Below are positions 1 through 8,791 of a stretch of 64,000 bases of DNA, in pieces. This stretch comes from Micromonospora antibiotica (lineage in GTDB: Bacteria; Actinomycetota; Actinomycetes; Mycobacteriales; Micromonosporaceae): NCBI RefSeq assembly GCF_017599305.1, contig NZ_JAGFWR010000002.1:186001-250000 (forward strand). Reading direction: 5' to 3'. Position 1 is the first letter of the stretch. Each line of letters begins with the position of its first letter. Below the pieces are notes generated by a model, which made no database searches, was not told where the DNA came from, and saw only the letters and a program-made list of their open reading frames with translations. Both the position numbers and the translations under genes were made by a program.

Positions 1-996
1 GGTGGCGCGCAGGTGCCGCAGGGTGGCCAGGGTGTCGAAGCCGGGGAACAGCGGCGCCGGCAGCCGGGCCCCGGTGGCGTCGAGCCAGAGCGAGGACGGG
101 CCGGGCAGGATGCGGATGCCGTGCTGGGGCCAGATCGGGTCCCAGTTGCGCAACCCCTCGGTGTAGTGCCACATCCGGTCCGGGTTGATCACCTGCCCGC
201 CGGCGGTCTCGGTGATGGCGAGCATCCGGCCGTCGACGTGGGCGGGTACGCCGGTGACCATCCGGGTGGGCGGGGTGCCGAGCCGGGCCGGCCAGGCCCG
301 CCGGACGAGATCGTGGTTGCCGCCGATGCCGCCCGAGGTGATGATCACGGCCTGGGCGTCGTGCTGGAAGTCACCGACGACCTCCCGGGAGCTGCTGCGC
401 CCCCGGGGCGCGTCGTCGGGGGCGAGCAGCGTGCCGCGTACCCCGGTGACGGCTCCTACGGTGGTGACGAGTTCGTCGACCCGGTGCCGGAACAGCAGCG
501 TCACCCGGCCCTGCTCGACGGCCTGCCGGACCCGCCTGGCGAACGGCTCGACCACGCCGGGGCCGGTGCCCCAGGTGACGTGGAACCGGGGCACCGAGTT
601 GCCGTGCCCGTGGGCCGCTCCCCCGCCCCGCTCGGCCCAGCTCACCACGGGAAAGACCCGGTGGCCCATCGACCGCAGCCAGGCCCGCTTCTCCCCGGCG
701 GCGAAGTGCACGTACGCCTGCGCCCACTGGCGCGGCCAGTGGTCCTCGGGCCGGTCGAAGGCGGCGCTGCCGGTCCAGTCCTGCCAGGCCAGCTCGACCG
801 AGTCGCGGATGCCCATCCGCCGCTGCTCGGGCGAGTCGACGAAGAACAGCCCGCCGAACGACCAGAACGCCTGCCCGCCGAGGTTGTGCTCCGACTCCTG
901 GTCGAGCAGCAGCACCCGACGGCCCGCGTCGGCGGCCTCGGCGGCGGCGACCAGACCGGCCAGGCCGGCGCCGATCACGATGACATCCGTCTCCAT
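1..996 (-). CDS. FAD-binding dehydrogenase (3-ketosteroid dehydrogenase-like), 3' end outside window
   Basis: The first 332 residues of a flavoprotein are visible; the C-terminus runs off the left edge. The protein opens with a dinucleotide-binding fold (VIVIGAGLAGLVAA, from about residue 5) followed by an acidic residue at the end of strand 2, the classic ADP-ribose binding pattern for FAD. Further on are LGGQAFWSFGGLFFVDSPEQ and an ITSGGIGGNH segment, which are typical of the fumarate reductase/KstD-type FAD-binding dehydrogenases of actinomycetes. These oxidise a C-C bond of an unknown substrate in the cytoplasm; steroid is only one possibility. The ATG at 996 is the only good start before the divergent gene. 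It diverges from the PucR-type regulator at 1093, which may control it. Family call is firm, substrate unknown. Confidence 0.85.
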   Translation of the reverse strand, partial: METDVIVIGAGLAGLVAAAEAADAGRRVLLLDQESEHNLGGQAFWSFGGLFFVDSPEQRRMGIRDSVELAWQDWTGSAAFDRPEDHWPRQWAQAYVHFAAGEKRAWLRSMGHRVFPVVSWAERGGGAAHGHGNSVPRFHVTWGTGPGVVEPFARRVRQAVEQGRVTLLFRHRVDELVTTVGAVTGVRGTLLAPDDAPRGRSSSREVVGDFQHDAQAVIITSGGIGGNHDLVRRAWPARLGTPPTRMVTGVPAHVDGRMLAITETAGGQVINPDRMWHYTEGLRNWDPIWPQHGIRILPGPSSLWLDATGARLPAPLFPGFDTLATLRHLRAT

Positions 997-1092
997 GCGC
1001 CGACCCTACGTAGCGCGATGCCAAAATGATCCGTGCCGGTGTGCAGTATTCACCAGCGGAATTGTCACCCGGATGACAAAGGATGGCCGATC

Positions 1093-2319
1093 GTGTCCGA
1101 CGCCCTGCTCGACATCGAGCCCGGTCTCGCCGGTCTCGCGCCGTCGGTCGGCGACCGTCTGCGGGGGCTGCGCGGGCCGCTGCACGAGCGGATCCTCGCC
1201 ACCGTCCGGGCCGCGATGGCCGCCCAGGGCCGGTCGCTGACCGGTGGGCAGGGGCAGGGCCTCGCCCTGGGCGTGCAGACCGCCGTCGACACCTTCGTCG
1301 ACGCGGTCGCCGACCCGGCCCGGGAGCTGACCGGCACCCGGGAGGTGTTCCACGCCCTGGGGCGCACCGAGTACCGCGAGGGACACCGGGTGGACGCGCT
1401 GCGGGCCGTGCTCACCCTCGGGGCCCGCGACATCTGGGCCTTCCTGGTGGAACACGCCACCGCGCCGGCCGGCGCGGACCCCGGCCCGGCCCCGGCCGAC
1501 CTGTACGTGATCGCCGGGGCGCTGTTCGGCTACGTCGACGCGCTGGCCGGGGCCGCCGCCGAGGGGTTCCTCGCCGAGCAGCGGGACACCGCCCAGGACT
1601 GGGCCACCACCCGACGCCGGCTGGTCACCCTCCTCGTGCAGCCCGACCCGCCGACCGGGGCGGTGCTGCACGCCGCCGCCGACGCGGCCCGCTGGCCGTT
1701 GCCGGCGACCGTCGCCGTGTGCAGCGTCGACGGCACCGACGCCGAACACGTGGCCCGGGGCATCGGCGCGGGCGCGCTGGCCGCCGTCGTCGGCGACGCC
1801 ATCCGGGTGGTGCTGCCCGATCCCGGTACGCCGGGACGGCTCGACCGGGCCCGGCAGGCGCTGGTCGGGCGACGGGCCACGCTCGGGCCGACGGTGCAGC
1901 GGCAGCGGGCGCGGCTGTCGTACCGGCTGTCCCGCCGGGCGCTGGCCCTGCACCAGCAGGGCGCGCTCGGCCCGGACCCGGTGGTGTCCTGCGACGAGCA
2001 CCTGCTCACCCTGCTCACCGCCTGGGAGCCGGGCCTGGCCGGGCACCTCGCCGGCACGGTGCTGGCCCCGCTGGCCGGGCTGCGGCCCACCACCCGCCGG
2101 GCCCTGGCCGAGACGCTGCACGGCTGGCTGCGCCGGCAGGGGCAGGTGGTCGCCGTCGCCGAGGATCTGCACACCCACCCGCAGACGGTCCGCTACCGGA
2201 TGCGGCAGCTGCGCGGCCTGTTCGGCCCGGCCCTCGACGACCCGGACGCCCGCCTCCTGCTGACCCTCGCCCTGCACCAGCACCCGACCGGTGAGCCGAA
2301 TCGTTCCGGCGACGGTTGA
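1093..2319 (+). CDS. PucR-type helix-turn-helix transcriptional regulator
   Basis: A 408-aa regulator. The last ~60 residues contain VVAVAEDLHTHPQTVRYRMR, the HTH_30 DNA-binding domain of PucR/CdaR-like activators, where the recognition helix ends in TVRYRMRQL. The N-terminal ~300 residues carry no obvious enzyme motif and look like the variable sensory region seen in actinobacterial PucR proteins. I prefer the GTG at 1093 over the upstream GTG at 1033 because AAAGGA lies 9-10 bases before it and the extra 20 residues look non-coding. It is divergent from the FAD dehydrogenase, 96 bp apart, so that gene is its likeliest target (inference). Its stop overlaps the start region of the CopC-CopD gene. 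Confidence 0.85.
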   Translation: MSDALLDIEPGLAGLAPSVGDRLRGLRGPLHERILATVRAAMAAQGRSLTGGQGQGLALGVQTAVDTFVDAVADPARELTGTREVFHALGRTEYREGHRVDALRAVLTLGARDIWAFLVEHATAPAGADPGPAPADLYVIAGALFGYVDALAGAAAEGFLAEQRDTAQDWATTRRRLVTLLVQPDPPTGAVLHAAADAARWPLPATVAVCSVDGTDAEHVARGIGAGALAAVVGDAIRVVLPDPGTPGRLDRARQALVGRRATLGPTVQRQRARLSYRLSRRALALHQQGALGPDPVVSCDEHLLTLLTAWEPGLAGHLAGTVLAPLAGLRPTTRRALAETLHGWLRRQGQVVAVAEDLHTHPQTVRYRMRQLRGLFGPALDDPDARLLLTLALHQHPTGEPNRSGDG

Positions 2320-2324
2320 ACCAT

Positions 2325-3989
2325 GTGATCACGAAATACGAACCACTGTGCGTGCGTACCACCCGTTCCGCCGTGCTGCTGGGGTTGCTCCTCGCGCTGC
2401 TGTCCGTACCGCTGACCCCGGCGACCCCGGCCGCCGCCCATGCCGCGCTGGTCGCCACCAGCCCGGTCCGGGACGCGGTGATCGGTGCCCCGCCCGGGGA
2501 GGTGGTGCTGGTCTTCAGCGAGTCGGTCTCCCCGGTCATCGGCCGGGTGCAGGTGCTCGGCCCGGACGGGCGGCGGGTCACCGCCGGGGAGCCGGTCGCG
2601 GACGGGGCCACGCTGCGCATCCCGGTGCGGGTGCCGGACCGGCCGCTCGGCACGTACCTGGTCAGCTACCGGGTGATCTCGGCGGACAGCCACCCGGTCG
2701 CCGGCAGCTTCGCCTACTCGGCCGGTGCGCCGTCGGCGACGCCCCCGGAGCCGGTCAGCGTGGACGAGCGCCCCTCGGGCGGGTGGACCCCCGCCGCCCG
2801 GTACGTCGGCTACCTGGGCCTGGTGCTGGCGGTCGGCCCCACCCTGTTCGGCGCGGTGCGCTGGCCGCGCCGTCGCCGCCGTCGCGCGGTGACCGTCACC
2901 GGGTACGTCGGCCTGGCGCTGGTGGCCGTGGGCACCGCCGGGACCTGGGTGGCGCAGGCCGCCGACATGGTCGGGGTGCCGGTGGGCGGTCTGTCGCGTG
3001 GTGACCTGACGGCGGTGGCGGGCAGCGACGTCGGGCCGGTGCTCGGGGCCCGGCTGGCGCTCGCCGCGATCGCCGCCGGGCTGCTGGCGGCGGTGGCCGG
3101 CGGGCGGGCCGGGCGCGGACGGCGGACGGCGCTGGCGGTGGTGGGTCTGGCCGGGCTGGTGACCTGGCCGCTGGCCGGGCACCCGGTGGCCACGCCCCTG
3201 CCGCCGGTGAGCATCCTCGCCGACGTGGTGCACCTGGCCGGGATGAGCGTCTGGCTGGGCGGGCTGGTCACCCTGGCGGTGTTCGTGCTGCGCGGCACGC
3301 ACCGACGGGTGCTGGGCCGCATCCTGCCGGCCTGGTCGCGGTGGGCGACCGTCGCGGTGGGCTGGCTGGTCGCCTCCGGCGTCGGGCAGGCCGCGATCGA
3401 ACTCGGCCGGCCCGGCGCGCTGGTCGGCACCACCTACGGTCGGCTGCTGTGCGCCAAGGCGGCCCTGCTCGCCGCCGTGCTCGGCGTCGCCGCCTGGCAA
3501 CGCCGGGCGGTGCGCGACGGCCGGGCCGCCGACCGGCCGGGCCGGGTCGCGCGGGCCGCCTGGGTGGAACTCGCCGCCACGGCGGTGGTGCTGGCGCTGA
3601 CCGCAGTGCTGGTGCAGACCCCGCCCGGTCGGACCGCCGACACCGAGGCCGCCCGCGCCACCCGCGAGGGCGTCGCGCAGACCCTGACCAGCGGCATCTA
3701 CACCCTCCAGTTCGACATCTATCCGGTACGGGTGGGGGTGCCGAACTCGCTGCACGCCTACGTCTACACCCCGCAGGGGCAGCCGCTGCCGGTGGTCCAG
3801 TGGACGGTCAGCCTCGCCCTGCCGGCGGCCGGGATCGAACCGATGGCCGTGCCGGTGGAAACCCCGGAGCCGCACCACGGCAGCGCCGAGATCAGCCTGC
3901 CGGCGCGCGGGGACTGGACGATCCGGTTCACCGTCCGCACCAGCGACATCGACCAGGCCACCGTCACCGCCACCGTCCCGGTCCGCTGA
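2325..3989 (+). CDS. CopC-CopD fusion, copper resistance/uptake membrane protein
   Basis: About 550 aa. An N-terminal signal segment is followed by a CopC domain starting at the mature-end HAALVATSP; the leading His is a known Cu(II) ligand. The domain ends with DSHPVAGSFAYSAG. A CopD domain with about eight membrane helices follows, including VVHLAGMSVWLGGL with its conserved His. The C-terminal ~100 residues (from LQFDIYPVRVG) form a soluble beta-rich domain like FixH/YtkA-type extracytoplasmic domains. It is thought to bind copper outside the membrane and pass it inward. The start is ambiguous: GTG 2325 is used here, but GTG 2352 gives a cleaner signal peptide; TTG 2316 is also in frame. 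The gene abuts or overlaps the regulator upstream, so it may be co-transcribed with it. Confidence 0.85.
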   Translation: MITKYEPLCVRTTRSAVLLGLLLALLSVPLTPATPAAAHAALVATSPVRDAVIGAPPGEVVLVFSESVSPVIGRVQVLGPDGRRVTAGEPVADGATLRIPVRVPDRPLGTYLVSYRVISADSHPVAGSFAYSAGAPSATPPEPVSVDERPSGGWTPAARYVGYLGLVLAVGPTLFGAVRWPRRRRRRAVTVTGYVGLALVAVGTAGTWVAQAADMVGVPVGGLSRGDLTAVAGSDVGPVLGARLALAAIAAGLLAAVAGGRAGRGRRTALAVVGLAGLVTWPLAGHPVATPLPPVSILADVVHLAGMSVWLGGLVTLAVFVLRGTHRRVLGRILPAWSRWATVAVGWLVASGVGQAAIELGRPGALVGTTYGRLLCAKAALLAAVLGVAAWQRRAVRDGRAADRPGRVARAAWVELAATAVVLALTAVLVQTPPGRTADTEAARATREGVAQTLTSGIYTLQFDIYPVRVGVPNSLHAYVYTPQGQPLPVVQWTVSLALPAAGIEPMAVPVETPEPHHGSAEISLPARGDWTIRFTVRTSDIDQATVTATVPVR

Positions 3990-4157
3990 CCGACCGCCGA
4001 CCCGCCCGGGGTACGCGGCACGGCCCGGGGGCGGCCGGGCGCTTCCCCCGCGCCGGGGCGCTGGCCTGCGGTGCCGGGCATACCGGCCGGGGTGGGCCGA
4101 CCAGACGATCGGCTAGCCTGCATCGGCCCGGGTGTCCCCGGGCGGAGGGAGGACACC

Positions 4158-5411
4158 ATGACCGTACCGACATCCCGGCACGACGCGCAGGAACGGGACG
4201 CCGCCGATCCGCTGGCCGGCCTGCGGGACCGGTTCGTGGTGGACGACCTGCTCTATCTCGACGGCAACTCGCTGGGCCGGCTGCCCGCCGCCACCGGCGA
4301 CCACCTGGCCGGCCTGGTCCGCGACGGCTGGGGCACCGAACTGGTCCGCAGCTGGCCGACCTGGATCGAGTGGCCACGCCGCATCGGTGACCGGATCGCC
4401 GCCCACGCGCTGGGTGCCCGCGACGGCGAGGCGATCGTCTCCGACTCGACCTCGGTCAACCTCTACAAGCTGGCCGCCGCCGCCCTCGACGCCCGGCCGG
4501 GCCGGGGCACGATCCTGGCCGACGCCGAGGAGTTCCCCACCGACCGGTACCTGCTGGAGGGGCTGGCCGCCCAGCGCGGGCACACCCTGCGGCTGCTCCC
4601 CTCCGACCTCGACGAGGGGCTGGACCCGGACACCCTGGCGGCGGCGCTGACCGAGGACGTGGCGCTGGTGGTGCTCTCGGCGGTGTCGTACCGCTGCGGG
4701 GCCCTGCTGGACGTCGCGGCGGTGACCGACGCGGCCCGCCGGGTCGGCGCGCTGGTGCTGTGGGACCTGTCGCACGCGGTCGGCTCGGTGCCGCTGGAGC
4801 TGACCGCCGCCGGGGTCGACCTCGCGGTCGGCTGCACCTACAAGTACCTCAACGGCGGCCCCGGCGCACCGGCCTTCCTCTATGTCCGGCGGGAGTTGCA
4901 GGAGTCGCTGCGCCAGCCGATCTGGGGCTGGTTCGGCCAGCGCGACCAGTTCCGGATGGGGGCCGGCTACGATCCCGCGCCCGGCCCGGAGCGGTTCCTG
5001 GTGGGCACCCCGCCGGTGCTCGGGATGGCCGCCCTCGACCCGGCCCTGGACGTGCTGGCCGACGCCGGGATGGACCGGGTGCGGGAGAAGTCGCTACGCC
5101 TCGGCGAGCTGATCATCGAGCTGGCCGACGCCTGGCTCGTCCCGCACGGCTTCCAGCTCGCCTCCCCCCGCGACCCGCGTCGGCGCGGCGGCCACGTGTC
5201 GCTGCACCACCCGGAGGCGCTGCGGATCTCCCGGGCCCTGGTCGACGCCGGGGTGGTCGGCGACTACCGGGTGCCCGACCGGCTGCGGCTCGGCCCGGCG
5301 GCGCTCTACACCCGCCACGTCGACGTGTGGGACGCGATGGACCGGCTGCGGGACCTCGCCGAGCGGCGGGCCTGGACCGAGGTGCCGGCGGAGCCGTCCC
5401 GGGTCACCTGA
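4158..5411 (+). CDS. kynU: Kynureninase
   Basis: A 417-aa fold-type I PLP enzyme that cleaves kynurenine (or 3-hydroxykynurenine) to anthranilate (or 3-hydroxyanthranilate) and alanine. Visible hallmarks are LYLDGNSLGRLP near the N-terminus, the phosphate-binding SDSTSVNLYK, the aspartate segment LWDLSHAVGS, and the Schiff-base lysine K229 in TYKYLNGGPGAP. Length is normal for the family. ATG 4158 is chosen because a long purine-rich ribosome site (GGAGGGAGGA, 4144-4153) precedes it. No tryptophan 2,3-dioxygenase or kynurenine formamidase is adjacent, so it is an orphan pathway gene here; the cyclase at the far right edge belongs to the formamidase superfamily but sits in another operon. Confidence 0.95.
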   Translation: MTVPTSRHDAQERDAADPLAGLRDRFVVDDLLYLDGNSLGRLPAATGDHLAGLVRDGWGTELVRSWPTWIEWPRRIGDRIAAHALGARDGEAIVSDSTSVNLYKLAAAALDARPGRGTILADAEEFPTDRYLLEGLAAQRGHTLRLLPSDLDEGLDPDTLAAALTEDVALVVLSAVSYRCGALLDVAAVTDAARRVGALVLWDLSHAVGSVPLELTAAGVDLAVGCTYKYLNGGPGAPAFLYVRRELQESLRQPIWGWFGQRDQFRMGAGYDPAPGPERFLVGTPPVLGMAALDPALDVLADAGMDRVREKSLRLGELIIELADAWLVPHGFQLASPRDPRRRGGHVSLHHPEALRISRALVDAGVVGDYRVPDRLRLGPAALYTRHVDVWDAMDRLRDLAERRAWTEVPAEPSRVT

Positions 5412-5491
5412 CCCGGTCCGGGCAGTTCCCGGATTCTCCCCGCCTCGCCGCCGACTTCGTACCAGCATGTCGGGTGGAGGCGGGGGGTGCC

Positions 5492-7057
5492 GTGGAGGTC
5501 CTGGTCCTGATCGTGGTGCTGGCCGCCACCGTGCTGGTCGGCACCACCATCGGCGGCCGGTACCGGGTGGCCCCGCCGGTGCTGCTGATCACCATGGGTG
5601 GCCTGCTGGCGCTGCTGCCGCCGCTGTCGGACGTGGTGCTCGAACCCGAGGTGGTGCTGCTGCTCTTCCTGCCCGCCGTGCTCTACCGGGAGAGCCTGGT
5701 GATCAGCCTGCGGGAGATCCGGGCGAACCTGCTGGTGATCGCCTCGCTGGCGGTGGCGCTGGTGGTGGTGACCATGGTGGCGGTGGCGCTGGTCGCCAAG
5801 GGGCTGGGGATGAGCCCGCAGGCGGCCTGGGTGCTCGGCGCGGTACTCGCCCCCACCGACGCGGCGGCGGTGGCCGGCCTGGCGAAACGGATGCCCCGCC
5901 GCATCCTGACCACCCTGCGGGCGGAGAGCCTCGTCAACGACGGCACCGCGCTGGTGCTGTTCTCGGTGACGGTCGGGTTGATCGTCGGTGGCACCGCGCC
6001 GGGAGTGTTCGGGTTCCTGGGCCGGTTCGTCGGCTCGGCCGGCGGAGGTGTCGCCGCCGGGCTGGTCGTCGGCCTGGTCGTGGTGCTGATCCGCCGCCGG
6101 TTGGACGACCCGCTGCGCGAGGGTGCGCTGAGCGTACTCACCCCGTTCGCCGCGTTCCTGCTCGCCGAGGTGGTGCACGCCAGCGGGGTGCTCGCCGTCG
6201 TGGTCGCCGGGCTGCTGCTGTCGTACGCCAGCCCGAGGATCATCCGGGCCCGGTCCCGGGTGTTGGCGTACGCCTTCTGGGACCTGTCCACCTTCCTGAT
6301 CAACGGGGCGTTGTTCGTGCTGCTCGGCATGCAGATCCCCCGGGCGGTGAACCACGTGACCAGCACGTCCCTCGTGCGGTCGGTGACCATCGCCGCCTCG
6401 GTCACCCTGATGGTGGTGGTCGTCCGGCTGGTGTGGTTGCAGCTGTTCTCCTACGGCCTGCCGGTGGTGGGCCGGGGCGCCACGGTGAGCCGGCGGGTGC
6501 GGGTGGCGGCCGGCTGGGCGGGGTTCCGGGGGGCGGTGTCGCTGGCCGCCGCCCTCGCGGTGCCGGTGACCACGGCCACCACGCACACGCCGGTGCCGGA
6601 ACGGGATCTGATCATTTTCTGCACCGCCGTGGCGATCGTGTCGATCATGCTGGTGCAGGGCACCACCCTGCCGGCGGTGGCCCGCTGGGCCGGCCTGCGC
6701 GGCGACGAGGCGCGTGGCGACGAGGTCCGGCACGCCCGTCGCCGGACCACCGAGGTGGCGTTGGCGGCACTGCCGGACGTCGCCGCCGACCTCGCCGTCG
6801 ACGCGGCGGCCGTGGACCGGTTGCGCGCCGACTACCAGCGGCACCTGGACCTGGTGACGGAGACCGGTGGTGGGCCGGAGGCCGACCGGGCCCAGGAGTT
6901 GGACACCCGGCTGCGGCTGGGGGTGCTGGAACACAAGCGCCGCGAGGTGACCCGGTTGCGCGACAACAACGAGATCGACGACAGCGTGCTGCGGGAGGTG
7001 CAGGCGACGTTGGACATCGAGGAGATCCGCCTGCTCGGCCCCCAGACCGAGGACTGA
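5492..7057 (+). CDS. CPA1-family Na+/H+ antiporter
   Basis: A 521-aa membrane protein with about 12 hydrophobic helices over residues 1-400 and a hydrophilic, charged C-terminal tail of ~110 residues. Two diagnostic exchanger motifs are present: APTDAAAVAGL and ESLVNDGTALVLFSV, which carries the ion-binding Asn-Asp pair of electroneutral CPA1 antiporters (NhaP/YjcE type). It should exchange cytoplasmic Na+ or K+ for protons. GTG 5492 is the start because GGAGGCGGGGGG lies just upstream and the first membrane helix begins at residue 3; the open frame extends much further 5' through the kynureninase gene but that part is shadow sequence. Confidence 0.9.
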   Translation: MEVLVLIVVLAATVLVGTTIGGRYRVAPPVLLITMGGLLALLPPLSDVVLEPEVVLLLFLPAVLYRESLVISLREIRANLLVIASLAVALVVVTMVAVALVAKGLGMSPQAAWVLGAVLAPTDAAAVAGLAKRMPRRILTTLRAESLVNDGTALVLFSVTVGLIVGGTAPGVFGFLGRFVGSAGGGVAAGLVVGLVVVLIRRRLDDPLREGALSVLTPFAAFLLAEVVHASGVLAVVVAGLLLSYASPRIIRARSRVLAYAFWDLSTFLINGALFVLLGMQIPRAVNHVTSTSLVRSVTIAASVTLMVVVVRLVWLQLFSYGLPVVGRGATVSRRVRVAAGWAGFRGAVSLAAALAVPVTTATTHTPVPERDLIIFCTAVAIVSIMLVQGTTLPAVARWAGLRGDEARGDEVRHARRRTTEVALAALPDVAADLAVDAAAVDRLRADYQRHLDLVTETGGGPEADRAQELDTRLRLGVLEHKRREVTRLRDNNEIDDSVLREVQATLDIEEIRLLGPQTED

Positions 7058-7197
7058 CCACCAGGTCGCCATACCCGTCGGGTCAATTCGGGGGGTAGTC
7101 GACCGGAAACTTCCTGCGCTCAACGCTGGGTGTACCGTCCGAAGTGGCAGCCGCCGCACGCGGCTGGTGGCTGCCCGTGGCGTGGGCGGGAGAGGGT

Positions 7198-8436
7198 ATG
7201 ACCGTACCGACGGTGGGTGAGCGGCTCGCGGAGATCCGTCGTGAGTCGAGGCTGACCCAGGAGCAGCTTGCCGAGCGGTCGGGCGTCAGCGTTGAGGTGA
7301 TCAGGAAGCTGGAGCAGGGCAGCCGGGGGACGGCCCGCCTCGACACACTGCATGCGCTCGCCCGCGCCCTGGAGGTGTCGACGTCCGCGCTGCTGGGTGA
7401 CGCGTCACAGGCCGCCGCGCGGGGCGAACCGGGTCACCGGCAGTTGTCGCTGGCGGAGATCCGCCGCGTGGTGGCCCCGGTACGGGGGATCGACGGCGCT
7501 CCCCTCGTGCTACCGACGGACGAACCGCCCGACCTCGACACGCTACGACGGAACCTGCACGCCGCCGATCGGGTCTACAACGCCGGTGACTACGCGGTCG
7601 CGCTGCGGGTGGTACCGCCGTTGCTGGTGAACGTGCGTGCCGCCGTCGGTCTTGCGGGCAACGAGCGGCAGGATGCCGCGTACGACCTGCTGGCCCGCAC
7701 CCAGCACGTGGCGGGTGGACTCCTGATCCAGTTGCGGGCCGACGATCTGGCGCAGACCGCGTTGTCGGGAGCGCTCGACGCCGCGCAGCGGTCCGGGGAC
7801 CGGGTGGTGGCGGCCACCGTCATCCGGACGATGTGCTGGCTGCTGATGCGCCAGGGGCGTATCGGCGAGTCGGCCGAGTTGGCGGTGGCGACCGCCGACG
7901 AGGTCGAGCCGCGACTGTCCCGAGCCGCACCGGCCGAACTGGCCGGCTGGGGATGGCTGCTACTGAGCGCCGCCGCCGCACAGGCCAGGGACAACCGGCC
8001 GGAGGAGGCGGCGGACCTGATCGGCGTCGCCGCTGCCGCCGCAACTCGGATCGGTGACCGGGTGCCGGCATCGGATCACCTGATGCTGGTGGGAGGCTTC
8101 GACACCGCCAAGGTGCAGATGCAGCGGGCGGAGGCGGCGGCCGTGGCGGGAGACGCGGGCCGGGTGCTGGAACTGTCGGCGTTGGTGCCGCCCGCGCCCA
8201 CCATCAGCACCTCGGCCTGGCGGCGGCACCGGCTCGACCTGGCCTGGGCCTATGCCCACCTGCGGCGGTACGGGAAGGCGACGGCGGTGCTGACGCAGTT
8301 GCGGGACACCGCACCCACCTGGCTACGGCAGCAGCGGTACGCACGGGACATCGTGGAATCGATCGCCACCGGTCGCCGTCGAGCGATGACGGACGAGTTG
8401 GCGGAGCTGGCCGACCTGATGGGTTGTGCACGCTGA
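7198..8436 (+). CDS. XRE-family regulator with TPR-like C-terminal domain
   Basis: A 412-aa protein. Residues ~5-65 form a Cro/CI helix-turn-helix domain (RLAEIRRESRLTQEQLAERS, then SVEVIRKLEQGSR). The remaining ~340 residues are Ala/Leu/Arg-rich helices with tetratricopeptide-like spacing and no enzyme motif. This architecture is common in actinomycetes for regulators whose helical repeat may sense a peptide or partner. ATG 7198 follows GGGAGAGGG. The same architecture recurs in the gene at 8781, suggesting the two are distant paralogs. Target and ligand are unknown. Confidence 0.85.
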   Translation: MTVPTVGERLAEIRRESRLTQEQLAERSGVSVEVIRKLEQGSRGTARLDTLHALARALEVSTSALLGDASQAAARGEPGHRQLSLAEIRRVVAPVRGIDGAPLVLPTDEPPDLDTLRRNLHAADRVYNAGDYAVALRVVPPLLVNVRAAVGLAGNERQDAAYDLLARTQHVAGGLLIQLRADDLAQTALSGALDAAQRSGDRVVAATVIRTMCWLLMRQGRIGESAELAVATADEVEPRLSRAAPAELAGWGWLLLSAAAAQARDNRPEEAADLIGVAAAAATRIGDRVPASDHLMLVGGFDTAKVQMQRAEAAAVAGDAGRVLELSALVPPAPTISTSAWRRHRLDLAWAYAHLRRYGKATAVLTQLRDTAPTWLRQQRYARDIVESIATGRRRAMTDELAELADLMGCAR

Positions 8437-8623
8437 CTGGTACATCCCGTCCGAGTCAGTGACACGCCGTCATCAGATCGTACTATTCGCACCTGTTTGA
8501 TTACCCTTGGTCACGCCAACCTGTGGTCCGGTGACCTACTCGTCGATGTCGGTCACCAACGTCGGGCGCGGCGGGATGTCCCTCCACAGACATGCCGCCA
8601 CGCCCCTGCCAGCGGAGGTGGGG

Positions 8624-8791
8624 ATGCGGGACCAGGGTGACGAGCCGGCGGCGAGTCGGGGCGAGCAGATCCAGGCGGCCGAACACGAGGCGGCGAAGCA
8701 GCGGCTTCTCGCGCAGGCCGAGGCCGAACGGATACCGGCCGAGGAGACTACCCGGGCGGTGCCCGACCGGCGGTGGCGGCGTGGACAGTAG
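8624..8791 (+). CDS. Small charged protein, translationally coupled to the XRE regulator
   Basis: A predicted 55-aa protein, rich in Glu, Ala and Arg (EQIQAAEHEAAKQRLLAQAE is a likely single long helix), without a signal or membrane segment. ATG 8624 is preceded by GGAGGTGGGG. Its stop overlaps the GTG start of the downstream XRE regulator by 11 bases, the pattern expected of translational coupling. It could be a partner or modulator of that regulator, but nothing in its sequence proves it. An in-frame upstream GTG (8507) would give 94 aa but lacks a ribosome site. Unrecognised family. Confidence 0.5.
   Translation: MRDQGDEPAASRGEQIQAAEHEAAKQRLLAQAEAERIPAEETTRAVPDRRWRRGQ

Noticed and set aside
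4760..5491. 5' extension of the antiporter frame through the kynureninase gene
   Set aside because: This part is Arg/Pro/Gly shadow sequence; the first membrane helix and ribosome site put the start at 5492.
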